Shown here: piece by piece, positions 16,450-24,992 of the stretch
How the letters are laid out: each line of letters begins with the position of its first letter
How positions within the stretch are numbered: the stretch's first letter is position 1
Assembly: GCF_036840915.1 (NCBI RefSeq)
Contig: NZ_CP085725.1
Location: 2,914,001-2,978,000, forward strand
Origin: Flavobacterium hankyongi
Lineage (GTDB): Bacteria > Bacteroidota > Bacteroidia > Flavobacteriales > Flavobacteriaceae
Length of the DNA: 64,000 nt
Reading direction: 5' to 3'
Program-made: the position numbers and the translations under genes
The notes under the pieces: model-generated
Databases searched by the model: none
What the model saw: the letters and a program-made list of their open reading frames with translations, nothing else
Told to the model about the DNA's origin: nothing

Positions 16450-17922
16450 CTATATTTTTTTACGCATTCTAGCTACTGGAATGTCTAATTGCTCTCTGTA
16501 TTTTGCAACAGTTCTCCTTGCAATCGGATAACCACGTTCTTTAAGTATTTCTGCTAACTGATCATCAGGAAGTGGTTTTCGCTTGTCTTCTTCGGCAATT
16601 ACTTGTTCTAAAATCTTTTTTATCTCGATCGTAGAAACTTCTTCACCTTGATCGTTAACCATAGCTTCACTAAAGAATTCTTTTAATAGCTTGGTTCCAT
16701 AAGGAGTATCAACATATTTACTATTAGCAACACGTGAAACTGTTGATATGTCTAATCCAACCATATCGGCAATGTCTTTTAAGATCATCGGTTTTAGCTT
16801 GGTTTCATCACCGTCAAGGAAATATTCTTGTTGAAAATGCATAATAGCATTCATGGTGATAAATAAAGTTTCCTGACGCTGTTTAATTGCATCGATGAAC
16901 CATTTTGCAGAATCTAACTTTTGCTTTATGAATTGAACTGCATCACGTTGCGCATTTGACTTATCCTTTGAATCTTTATACGTTTTCATCATGTCCTGAT
17001 AGTCTTTAGAGACATGTAGTTCAGGAGCATTACGTCCATTAAGTGTTAATTCTAATTCGTCATCAATAATTTTTATGGCAAAATCAGGGACAATATGTTC
17101 GGTTATTTTTGAATTTCCAGTAAAAGATCCTCCAGGTTTTGGATTTAATTTTTCTATTTCGTCAATTGCTTTTTTTAGCTGATCTTTTGAAATACTGTAC
17201 TTTTGAAGTAATTTTTCATAATGCTTTTTAGTAAATGCATCAAATTGATCATCAATGATTTTAATTGCTAAATCAACAGATTCTGTTGGTGTTTTATGTT
17301 TTAGCTGAAGCAGTAAACATTCTTGTAAATCACGTGCGCCAACACCAGAAGGCTCCATCTCGTGAATAATGATGCATAAAATTTTGTTTACTGTTGCTTC
17401 ATCAGTATAAATACCTTGTGTAAAAGCCATATCATCAACAATGTCGGGAATACTTCTTCTTAAGTACCCGTCATCATCTATACTTCCTACAAGAAATTCT
17501 GCAATATCGCGTTGATCATCATTTAAAACAAAAGTGTTAAGTTGATTTATTAAGTCCTGATGAAAGCTTACAGTGGCAACAAAGGGAATATCTCTATCCT
17601 CGTCATCATCACTATAGTTGTTTGCTTGTGTTTTATAATCAGGCGTTTCGTCGTTGCTTAAATATTCGTCGATGTTAATTTCATTGGCATCAATGCTGTC
17701 ACTGTCATCATAATCATCGTATTCATCATTGTTGTCAAATTCATCTTTTTCAAACTTATCCTCATCTTCTAAATTGCCACCTTCCAATGCTGGATTTTCG
17801 TTCATTTCTTCCATTAAACGTTGCTCAAAAGCCTGTGTTGGCAATTGAATAAGTTTCATCAACTGGATTTGTTGAGGAGAAAGTTTTTGTGATAATTTAA
17901 ATTGTAAGTTTTGTTTAAGCAT
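16450..17922 (-). CDS. rpoN: RNA polymerase sigma-54 factor
   Basis: The 490-residue protein has the full sigma-54 layout: a Gln/Leu-rich region I (residues 1-45, LSQKLSPQQIQLMKLIQLP), a strongly acidic region II (about 55-110), a core-binding region, a helix-turn-helix and the diagnostic RpoN box ARRTVAKYRE at residues 468-477. It directs RNA polymerase to -24/-12 promoters and needs an enhancer-binding ATPase, none of which is encoded in this window. It lies 71 bases downstream of asnS on the same strand. Confidence 0.96.
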   Translation of the reverse strand: MLKQNLQFKLSQKLSPQQIQLMKLIQLPTQAFEQRLMEEMNENPALEGGNLEDEDKFEKDEFDNNDEYDDYDDSDSIDANEINIDEYLSNDETPDYKTQANNYSDDDEDRDIPFVATVSFHQDLINQLNTFVLNDDQRDIAEFLVGSIDDDGYLRRSIPDIVDDMAFTQGIYTDEATVNKILCIIIHEMEPSGVGARDLQECLLLQLKHKTPTESVDLAIKIIDDQFDAFTKKHYEKLLQKYSISKDQLKKAIDEIEKLNPKPGGSFTGNSKITEHIVPDFAIKIIDDELELTLNGRNAPELHVSKDYQDMMKTYKDSKDKSNAQRDAVQFIKQKLDSAKWFIDAIKQRQETLFITMNAIMHFQQEYFLDGDETKLKPMILKDIADMVGLDISTVSRVANSKYVDTPYGTKLLKEFFSEAMVNDQGEEVSTIEIKKILEQVIAEEDKRKPLPDDQLAEILKERGYPIARRTVAKYREQLDIPVARMRKKI

Positions 17923-17993
17923 TTACGTGTTTTGTTTATGGATTTAGTTATTAAATAAACTTACAAATAACTAAATCCATTAATCAACTTATT

Positions 17994-19442
17994 TTAGAAT
18001 TCAGCATTTTGTGGTGTTCTTGGGAATGGAATTACATCACGGATGTTACCCATACCGGTTACGAATAATACCAAGCGTTCGAAACCTAAACCAAAGCCTG
18101 AGTGCACAGCAGTTCCAAAACGACGTGTATCTAAATACCACCATAATTCTTCTTCATCGATACCTAATGCTTTCATTTTTTCAACTAAAACATCTAGACG
18201 CTCTTCTCTTTGTGATCCACCTACGATTTCTCCAATACCAGGGAATAGGATGTCCATAGCTCGAACTGTTTCTTTTCCAGGTTCTGTATTGTCATTCAAA
18301 CGCATATAGAATGCTTTGATTTTTGCGGGATAATCAAATAAGATAACAGGAGATTTGAAATGTTTTTCAACTAAGAAGCGTTCATGTTCACTTTGCAAGT
18401 CTGCCCCCCATTCTTCTATAAGATATTGGAATTTTTTCTTTTTATTTGGAGTTGAATCTTTTAAAATATCAATTGCTTCGGTGTAAGAAACACGTTTAAA
18501 GTTGTTGTCTAATACAAAGTTTAATTTTTCTAATAAAGACATTTCGCTACGCTCAGCTTGTGGCTTTTGTTTTTCTTCATCAGCTAAACGAGTTTCTAAG
18601 AATTTTAAATCATCAGTACAATTGTCAACCGCATATTTGATTACATATTTGATGAAATCTTCAGCTAAGTCCATATTGTCAGCTAAATCGTTGAAAGCTA
18701 CTTCTGGTTCAATCATCCAGAATTCAGCCAAGTGACGTGATGTATTTGAGTTTTCTGCACGGAAGGTTGGTCCAAAAGTATATACTTGACCTAGAGCCAT
18801 TGCATAAGTTTCGGCTTCTAATTGTCCAGAAACAGTTAAGTTGGTTTGTTTTCCAAAGAAATCTTCTTTATAATTTACTTTTCCTTCTTCTGTTCTTGGT
18901 GTATTATCAAATGGTAAAGCGCTTACTTGAAACATTTCTCCAGCTCCTTCAGCATCTGAACCTGTAATGATTGGTGTGTTAACATATACAAACCCTTTTT
19001 GTTGGAAATATTGATGAACAGCAAATGATAAAACCGAACGAACACGCATAATTGCTCCAAAAGCATTTGTACGTACGCGTAAGTGAGCTTGTTCTCTTAA
19101 GAAATCGAGACTTGGTTTATTTCTTAGTTGAATTGGGTATTTCTCTGCATCAGAATCTCCTAAAATTTCAAGTTTTTTTACCTGAATTTCATATTTCTGA
19201 CCTGCTCCTTGGCTTTCTACTAATTCTCCAGTTACTACAATAGCAGCACTTGTTGTTATTCTTTTTAATGTGCTTTCAGGTGTATTTTCAAAATCTACTA
19301 CACACTGAATATTATGAATTGTCGAACCATCGTTCAACGCAATGAATTGATTATTTCTAAAAGTTCTTACCCATCCTTTTGCGGTTACTTCTTGTAATGT
19401 CTTCGTGCTGTTTAGTAAGTCTTTAACTTTTGTATGTTTCAT
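17994..19442 (-). CDS. asnS: Asparaginyl-tRNA synthetase
   Basis: The 482-residue class IIb synthetase charges tRNA-Asn. It has an N-terminal OB-fold (residues 12-110, [17 protein letters not shown]) and a catalytic domain with motif 2 ([20 protein letters not shown]) and motif 3 ([10 protein letters not shown]), ending in the family-typical [12 protein letters not shown]. The asparaginyl rather than aspartyl identity is supported by that C-terminus and the length. A TATATTTG box lies on the minus strand at 19509-19516, about 67 bases upstream of the ATG. Confidence 0.96.
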   Translation of the reverse strand: MKHTKVKDLLNSTKTLQEVTAKGWVRTFRNNQFIALNDGSTIHNIQCVVDFENTPESTLKRITTSAAIVVTGELVESQGAGQKYEIQVKKLEILGDSDAEKYPIQLRNKPSLDFLREQAHLRVRTNAFGAIMRVRSVLSFAVHQYFQQKGFVYVNTPIITGSDAEGAGEMFQVSALPFDNTPRTEEGKVNYKEDFFGKQTNLTVSGQLEAETYAMALGQVYTFGPTFRAENSNTSRHLAEFWMIEPEVAFNDLADNMDLAEDFIKYVIKYAVDNCTDDLKFLETRLADEEKQKPQAERSEMSLLEKLNFVLDNNFKRVSYTEAIDILKDSTPNKKKKFQYLIEEWGADLQSEHERFLVEKHFKSPVILFDYPAKIKAFYMRLNDNTEPGKETVRAMDILFPGIGEIVGGSQREERLDVLVEKMKALGIDEEELWWYLDTRRFGTAVHSGFGLGFERLVLFVTGMGNIRDVIPFPRTPQNAEF

Positions 19443-19914
19443 CTTAAATTTAGAATTGCTGCGCTATAACATTGCGCTCTTGTTAGAATCCGATATTAGA
19501 ATTAACTGCAAATATAGTTCTTTTGCTTGAAAACTAAAAGACAGGAAATTGTATCATAAGTTGAAGTGTTATGTATTCTTAATCAATCTTTTTTAAGTTG
19601 TAAATATGTTGTGTTTTTCTAAAAATATCTACAAAGAGACATGTCTGTAGATTGATTTTGTTTTTTTTAAAAATGCTTTAAAAATTTAAGAAATAATATG
19701 TAAAATCAATAATTATTTAAACCATATTCGAAACATTGATTTTTATGAATAAAATTCATTAAAAATAAAATAAAAGTAAATATTTGTTAACATGAACATT
19801 GAAATAGATTGTATTTTTGATAATTATTCATTAGTTAACACTTTTTTAACAATAAAAAAATGATGAATCTGGGTTTTGAATTTAATTTTGTCAAAAAAAT
19901 ATAAAGCCCTAAAA
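19443..19914. other. Long AT-rich intergenic region between divergent genes
   Basis: No gene longer than a few codons is supported here. The stretch holds the asnS promoter region (minus-strand TATATTTG at 19509-19516) and a plausible plus-strand -7 box, TATTTTTG, at 19812-19819 ahead of the next lipoprotein gene. The middle (19600-19800) is very A/T-rich with no recognised structure. Confidence 0.5.
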
Positions 19915-20517
19915 ATGAAAAAAATAGCCCTGATTTTAAGCTCAATTTCTTTACTTGTTGCTTCTTGTACTGTAGATTCAATTGATCCTTCTTCAGAAAG
20001 ACTTCAAAACCAAAATGTAGTTGAACCTACATTTATGTCTGGTGATGTAAATACTATTTCTTATACAAACTTAAAGCCACAGACTTATATTAATACTTCT
20101 TCTTTGCAAACTGAAGTTGAGATATTTCATGTAAATCCAACAACACATTACAATTATTTATTGCTTCAGGGATCAGATATCACTCTTTCAGATTTGCCAC
20201 AATCTTCTTCAATATTAATTGATATTAGAATTCCTGAATCAAAATGGGCTGTAGGAACATATAGTTTAACTGATGATTTGACAACAGGAATAAATGGTTT
20301 AGATTGTATTGCTCGTTTAATAGAAATCGGTGGTGAAACAAAAACTAGGTTGACTTCTGGAAGTATTACAATTACAGAGTTTAATCTTTCTACAAAAACT
20401 ATTAAAGGTACTTTTAATTTTACGTATCAACGTAGAAATGGATCTGTTTATGAAGGATCTTACGCTCTAAACAATGGTGCTTTTAAATACAAATTAGACG
20501 CTCCGTTTTTTAATTAA
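19915..20517 (+). CDS. Lipoprotein of unknown function (200 aa)
   Basis: ATG 19915 is chosen because it starts a clean lipoprotein signal, MKKIALILSSISLLVASC (Cys18); the longer frame would need a TTG. The mature part is mostly predicted beta, rich in Ser/Thr/Asn, with no cysteine besides Cys18 and one near residue 128. No family is recognised. It is a single-gene unit closed by a strong terminator. Confidence 0.7.
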   Translation: MKKIALILSSISLLVASCTVDSIDPSSERLQNQNVVEPTFMSGDVNTISYTNLKPQTYINTSSLQTEVEIFHVNPTTHYNYLLLQGSDITLSDLPQSSSILIDIRIPESKWAVGTYSLTDDLTTGINGLDCIARLIEIGGETKTRLTSGSITITEFNLSTKTIKGTFNFTYQRRNGSVYEGSYALNNGAFKYKLDAPFFN

Positions 20518-20538
20518 AATCTTGCCTCAAATCATACC

Positions 20539-20570
20539 AAAAAGAGCACTTATTTAAGTGCTCTTTTTTT
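20539..20570. terminator. Terminator, usable from both strands
   Basis: A 13-bp stem (AAAAAGAGCACTT / AAGTGCTCTTTTT) with an ATTT loop, followed by further T residues. It separates the plus-strand lipoprotein gene from the minus-strand pseudogene that ends at 20597. Confidence 0.85.
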
Positions 20571-20596
20571 ATTTTTTAGATTTATTTAATCTTTTT

Positions 20597-21107
20597 TTAC
20601 TTTGCAGATTTAATTCTAATCTTAGTACTTTCTTTTACAGTGTTGATAAATTCTTCATCACTCAAATACCCTGGTTCCAAATTGAATCTACAGATACAAG
20701 TTATTTTGTCACCATTTAAAAAAGTATTGCAAGTGGTTGGTGCTTTGTAGCCACTTATATCTTTTATTCCTAAAGTTAATTTATTTTTTAATTGATTTAT
20801 ATCTATTTCCTTTTTTAGAATATAATCATAGACTACATAATTTATTGTATCCTTTTTTTTTAAAGGAAGAGGGTTCATATGTATGGTTTATTTTGTCAAT
20901 ATTTTTAAAAAAATCTTTGAAAATTGTTGTTGCTACTGATTTTGAAAAGCGTAAATGATACTGTTCAGATCTAGAATGTTTTTTTAGTATTTTATTTGTT
21001 TTAATTTTTCAAGAATCAGTTCTGTTTAATATTTCATAATTTGAGCTAGTCTGGCAATTTCCGTAGTTGAAAATTAAGAGAAAAGTAATTGTGATGATAT
21101 TTTTCAT
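20597..21107 (-). pseudogene. Decayed second copy of the neighbouring lipoprotein (candidate immunity) gene
   Basis: Read from ATG 21105-21107 on the minus strand, the product starts with a lipoprotein signal (MKNIITITFLLIFNYGNC). It meets an in-frame TGA at 21009-21011 after 32 codons. Reading on, the same frame gives YHLRFSKSVATTIFKDFF, which aligns with EDLHFSKELASKISENLF of the intact gene at 21217-21765. At an A9 run (plus-strand T9 at about 20853-20861) the frame shifts, and the final part, NTFLNGDKITCIC...DEEFINTVKE, again matches the intact paralogue. The surviving 93-codon 3' frame is thus a relic, not an independent gene. Confidence 0.8.
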
Positions 21108-21216
21108 GATTGAAAGGTATTAATTCTCCAAATAAAAATTATTTTTCAAATTTGGTCTTAGAGCATATTTTACCTCGACAAAAAGCTTTCTAGCTTTAAC
21201 TAAAGAAACCTTTGAT

Positions 21217-21765
21217 TTATTTTGAATTGAATTCTTTTAATCGTGTATCTGTATCTGCTTTAATTGTATTAATGAACTCTTCGTCTTTTAGAAAATCACT
21301 TTTGTAAAGTCTTCTGCAAACACATGATATTTTATCGCCGTTTAAAAATGTATTGCATGTTATAGGCATTTCATAAATGCCAATATGTTTTAAGCCAAAA
21401 ATTGATTCTGTTTCTGTTTTTTTTATATCAGCTACATCTTTGAGTATGAAATCATAGATGAAGTAGTTAAGTGTATCTTTTTTTGGAGAAAGTCTATTTT
21501 CATTGCTAATAACAATCTTGTCAATTTTTTCAAATAAATTTTCAGATATTTTAGAGGCTAATTCTTTAGAAAAGTGTAAGTCTTCTTTTTGAGTTTTTGA
21601 TTTTGTCTTTTTTATATCTGTAGATATGACATTGGTTTGTCTATCAATAACAATATAATTATCATTTGTCTTTTTTATATCTTGACAACTGGCGCTGTTA
21701 ATTATTAATAAAAATAATGCTATCGCTATCTGAAAGGTTTTTGAAATGTGTTTAATATTCAGCAT
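21217..21765 (-). CDS. Lipoprotein, candidate immunity partner of the overlapping upstream gene
   Basis: The 182-residue protein has a lipoprotein signal ending at Cys27 (LFLLIINSASC), a Lys-rich linker (residues 30-62), a helix (63-88) and a C-terminal domain with a conserved cysteine cluster, C137-x10-C148-x-C150. Its start overlaps the end of the L,D-transpeptidase-like gene by 14 bases, so the two are translationally coupled. A decayed paralogue follows directly downstream. I recognise no family. The membrane-anchored periplasmic location, coupling and duplicated copy fit an immunity protein for a periplasm-acting toxin, but this is inference. Confidence 0.6.
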   Translation of the reverse strand: MLNIKHISKTFQIAIALFLLIINSASCQDIKKTNDNYIVIDRQTNVISTDIKKTKSKTQKEDLHFSKELASKISENLFEKIDKIVISNENRLSPKKDTLNYFIYDFILKDVADIKKTETESIFGLKHIGIYEMPITCNTFLNGDKISCVCRRLYKSDFLKDEEFINTIKADTDTRLKEFNSK

Positions 21766-22345
21766 GGAATTTCGATTTTAAATTAGGGCGTAAAGCATAT
21801 TGTACTTCTACAAAAAGTTTACCAGCTTTTACTAAATCATTCATTGCTTCGTGAAGGTTTTTGGAACTTATTCCAGCCAAGTTTGCAATATCTTTTTTAA
21901 AATCATCGAAACTACCTATAATCTCTACGCAACCAGCGGCACCCCAACCAGATTCGCTTATGTCTGATGGTCCAGCATGGATTAAAAAGTTTCCTTGTAT
22001 TTGAAACGCACCACCAAAAGGAGAAAATCTATTGTGAGTAGCGTAGTTTTTATCATACATTGGAACTTTCTTTTTTGCCACACTTGTTAGCCCAGAATTT
22101 ACCCAGCCTTTAGTTTTGTATGAAGATGATGGAGAAGAAGGGTCGTTCCAAAAAGGCATAAAACGTAATGCTTTCCATTCCTTTTTCTTTGAACTATTTA
22201 AAGTGCCTTCAATTGTTACTTTGTAAACAGGAGTGCTGTATAATTCAATCTTACCGTTATCATTATAATCGTCATCTGGATAAGATCGAGAGTAGTAAAT
22301 ATCGCCAGTTTCGATTCCAGTTACAGTAATTAAGATACTATTCAT
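21752..22345 (-). CDS. L,D-transpeptidase-like (YkuD/DUF2778-type) protein, candidate effector
   Basis: The 197-residue protein has no signal peptide. Its core, residues 112-145, reads AFQIQGNFLIHAGPS... then GWGAAGCVEIIG, i.e. His123-x15-Cys139 with HAG and GC flanks. This is the spacing and context of the catalytic His/Cys of YkuD-type L,D-transpeptidases and of the DUF2778/Tlde1 group of type VI effectors. Residues 40-80 form a beta-rich front part. Lack of a Sec signal together with a coupled lipoprotein gene downstream points to a cell-wall-targeting effector delivered by a dedicated secretion system. No secretion genes are in the window. Alternative: a cytoplasmic housekeeping enzyme of the same fold. 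Confidence 0.5.
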   Translation of the reverse strand: MNSILITVTGIETGDIYYSRSYPDDDYNDNGKIELYSTPVYKVTIEGTLNSSKKKEWKALRFMPFWNDPSSPSSSYKTKGWVNSGLTSVAKKKVPMYDKNYATHNRFSPFGGAFQIQGNFLIHAGPSDISESGWGAAGCVEIIGSFDDFKKDIANLAGISSKNLHEAMNDLVKAGKLFVEVQYALRPNLKSKFHAEY

Positions 22346-22401
22346 TGTGTATTAAATTTTTACTAAAGTAAGAAATATAATACAAAAATGTAATTTTAAG
22401 A

Positions 22402-24819
22402 TTAATCTTTTTTCTCTACAGCATCTACTTCTTCATCAGTAGGTTCTAAAATATCGATTGTTGGCTTGATAAACTCTTGTTCATTAGCTAGTGTTCTATT
22501 TAAAGAAAGAACTAATGATGGTAGTAATACTAAATTTGAAAGCATTCCGAAACTTAGTGTCAGGGCAACTAATCCTCCAAGGGCAACTGTTCCTCCAAAA
22601 CTTGATAACATAAACACCGAAAAACCAAAGAATAATACAATTGAAGTATAGAACATGCTTATTCCAGCATCATCAAACGTTGCGAAGACAGATTTTTTAA
22701 TTTTCCAGTCATTTCGAGATAATTCCATTCTGTATTGTGCTAGAAAACGAAGAGTATCGTCGACCGACATTCCGAAAGCAATTCCGAAAACTAATATTGT
22801 TGATGGTTTTAAAGGAATGTCTAAGAATCCCATTAAACCCGCAGTCATTAATAGAGGTAATAAATTAGGTATAATAGAAACCAATACCATTTTAATTGAA
22901 CGGAACATTATTGCTACTAAACCAGCTGTTAAACCAAATGCCATTAGCAATGAAGAGAGTAAATTGTCTAGCAAATATTTTGTTCCTTTTTGAAATACTG
23001 ATGGTTTTCCTGTAATAATTACTTCGTATTTAGAAGGTGGGAAAAGTTTATCTGCTTTAGCTCTAATTTGGGCTTCGATGGCATCCATTTTTTCACCATT
23101 TTCATCTTTAATAAAAGCTGTAATTCGCGCATATTGACCTGTAGAATCTACATAACTCTTCATTAAATTTTCTTTCGAATTCTTAGTAGCATTCTTAGCA
23201 TAAGAAAGTATGAAAGATTGTTCTTGAGATGTTGGTAGTTCGTAATATTCTGGATTGCCGTTATAATATGCTTGCTTCGAATATTTAACTAAATTAACTA
23301 CAGATAACGGTTTAGAAAGTTCCGGAATTTCGCCAATTGTTTCCTGAAGTTCTTCCATTCTTTTTAGAGTAGATAACTTCATAACACCTTTTTTGCGTTT
23401 GGTGTCAATCATTATTTCCAGTGGCATTACCCCATCGAATTCTTTTTCAAAAAAGCGGATATCATCAAAAAACGCAGTCTTTTTAGGCATGTCTTCAATA
23501 ATACTTCCTGAAATTTTAATTCGGTGGATTCCAATCATTCCAATTATTAACAACGAAAGTGCAACACCATAAACACTAACACGATTGTATTTTACAGTGT
23601 TTACTATCCATCTGAAAAATGCTGTTAGGTATTCTCTTTCTAAATGTCCTAAATGTCTTGGAATTGGAGCAGGTGTGTAACTAAAAAAGATTGGGAGTAT
23701 AAGCAAACAAAGCAAATAAATCGCTAAAATATTGATGGATGTAATAACACCAAACTCAACAAGTAGTGTGTTGTTAGTAGCTATAAAAGTAGCAAATCCT
23801 AAAGCTGTTGTTATGTTGGTCATTAAAGTCGCAGTCCCTGTTTTTGTAATAACACGTTGTAACGCTTTAGCTTTGTTTGAATGCTTTGCGTATTCTTGAT
23901 GGTATTTATTAATTAAGAATATACAATTTGGTATTCCTATTACAATTACAAGTGTTGGTACCAATGCTGTAAGGACAGTTATTTCATAACCTAACAAACC
24001 AAGTAATCCAAAAGACCACATTACCCCAATAATTACAATAATTAATGAAATCAAAGTAGCTCTAAATGATCTAAAGAAAAAGAAGAAAATCAGACCAGTT
24101 ATCAATAAAGCAGCGCCAATAAATAAACCAATTTCATCAATTATGGTTTTTGCATTTAAAGTTCTGATGTATGGCATTCCAGAAGCTCTTAAATCTATTC
24201 CAGTTTTGTTTTCAAATTTTTCGATTTCTGGTATTAACTTGAATAACACATAGTCTCTGCGGATTTTTGTATTGACAATTTTTTTGTCTAGATAAATGGC
24301 AGATCTGATTGCTCCAGATTTTTTATTAAATAGTAAACCTTCATAGAATGGTAAATTATTAAGTAAATCTTCTCTAAGAGATAAAAGATATTTTGGGTTA
24401 TTTATTTTTGAATTATCTACCAGATTTTTTAATTCGAATGATTCAATAGAATCGTTTTTAGATAGCTTTTTTAAGTTGTCTATAGAAATAACTAAATCAA
24501 CCTCTTTGTCAGATTGAATTTTAGTCATCATTTCTTCCCAAGCTTTAAAGGCCTGAGGAGTAAATAACTTTTTATCTTTTGTGGCAATGATGATTAAATT
24601 TCCTTCTTCGCCAAATTTGTCTAGGAAATTGTTGTAATCTACATTTACCTTGTCATCAGCAGGAATTAAATTGGCTTCGGTATGAGTGAATTTAATTTTA
24701 TTCCACTGTAACGCAAATAAAACGGTGATTAAAAGTACGCCAATTAAAATTGCAATTCTGTTTCTTAAAATTAAACGGGCAATTAATTCCCAAAAACCAA
24801 TACTTAAAAGTTTTTTCAT
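22402..24819 (-). CDS. RND-superfamily (MMPL-type) exporter
   Basis: Start at ATG 24817-24819; the longer frame uses a TTG. The 805-residue protein has the RND two-fold repeat: a first membrane helix at about 20-40, a large periplasmic loop, a five-to-six helix bundle (about 235-395), then a second helix (about 425), a loop and a second bundle (about 640-775). FGIAFGMSVDDTLRFLAQY in the second bundle matches the D-D region typical of MMPL/SSD proteins. It probably exports lipids or other hydrophobic compounds using the proton gradient. No membrane-fusion or outer-membrane partner gene lies beside it, as is usual for this subgroup. Confidence 0.82.
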   Translation of the reverse strand: MKKLLSIGFWELIARLILRNRIAILIGVLLITVLFALQWNKIKFTHTEANLIPADDKVNVDYNNFLDKFGEEGNLIIIATKDKKLFTPQAFKAWEEMMTKIQSDKEVDLVISIDNLKKLSKNDSIESFELKNLVDNSKINNPKYLLSLREDLLNNLPFYEGLLFNKKSGAIRSAIYLDKKIVNTKIRRDYVLFKLIPEIEKFENKTGIDLRASGMPYIRTLNAKTIIDEIGLFIGAALLITGLIFFFFFRSFRATLISLIIVIIGVMWSFGLLGLLGYEITVLTALVPTLVIVIGIPNCIFLINKYHQEYAKHSNKAKALQRVITKTGTATLMTNITTALGFATFIATNNTLLVEFGVITSINILAIYLLCLLILPIFFSYTPAPIPRHLGHLEREYLTAFFRWIVNTVKYNRVSVYGVALSLLIIGMIGIHRIKISGSIIEDMPKKTAFFDDIRFFEKEFDGVMPLEIMIDTKRKKGVMKLSTLKRMEELQETIGEIPELSKPLSVVNLVKYSKQAYYNGNPEYYELPTSQEQSFILSYAKNATKNSKENLMKSYVDSTGQYARITAFIKDENGEKMDAIEAQIRAKADKLFPPSKYEVIITGKPSVFQKGTKYLLDNLLSSLLMAFGLTAGLVAIMFRSIKMVLVSIIPNLLPLLMTAGLMGFLDIPLKPSTILVFGIAFGMSVDDTLRFLAQYRMELSRNDWKIKKSVFATFDDAGISMFYTSIVLFFGFSVFMLSSFGGTVALGGLVALTLSFGMLSNLVLLPSLVLSLNRTLANEQEFIKPTIDILEPTDEEVDAVEKKD

Positions 24820-24992
24820 AGAAAATAAAAAGAGGTGCAAAGTTAAGCAAAACGAGCAAACTAGATGTTTTTATGTAGAAACTTTTAACTATTATAAAGA
24901 TGAGCTATTAAATTTGTGTGATTAATTAAATTATCGCTTTTATATCAGGGGTTATTTTACCATATTTGTCGATATATTTTACTTGAAAGACA

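Noticed and set aside
20597..20878. The 93-codon frame as an independent small protein.
   Set aside because: Upstream sequence in other frames encodes the missing signal and middle parts of its paralogue, so it is the tail of a pseudogene.
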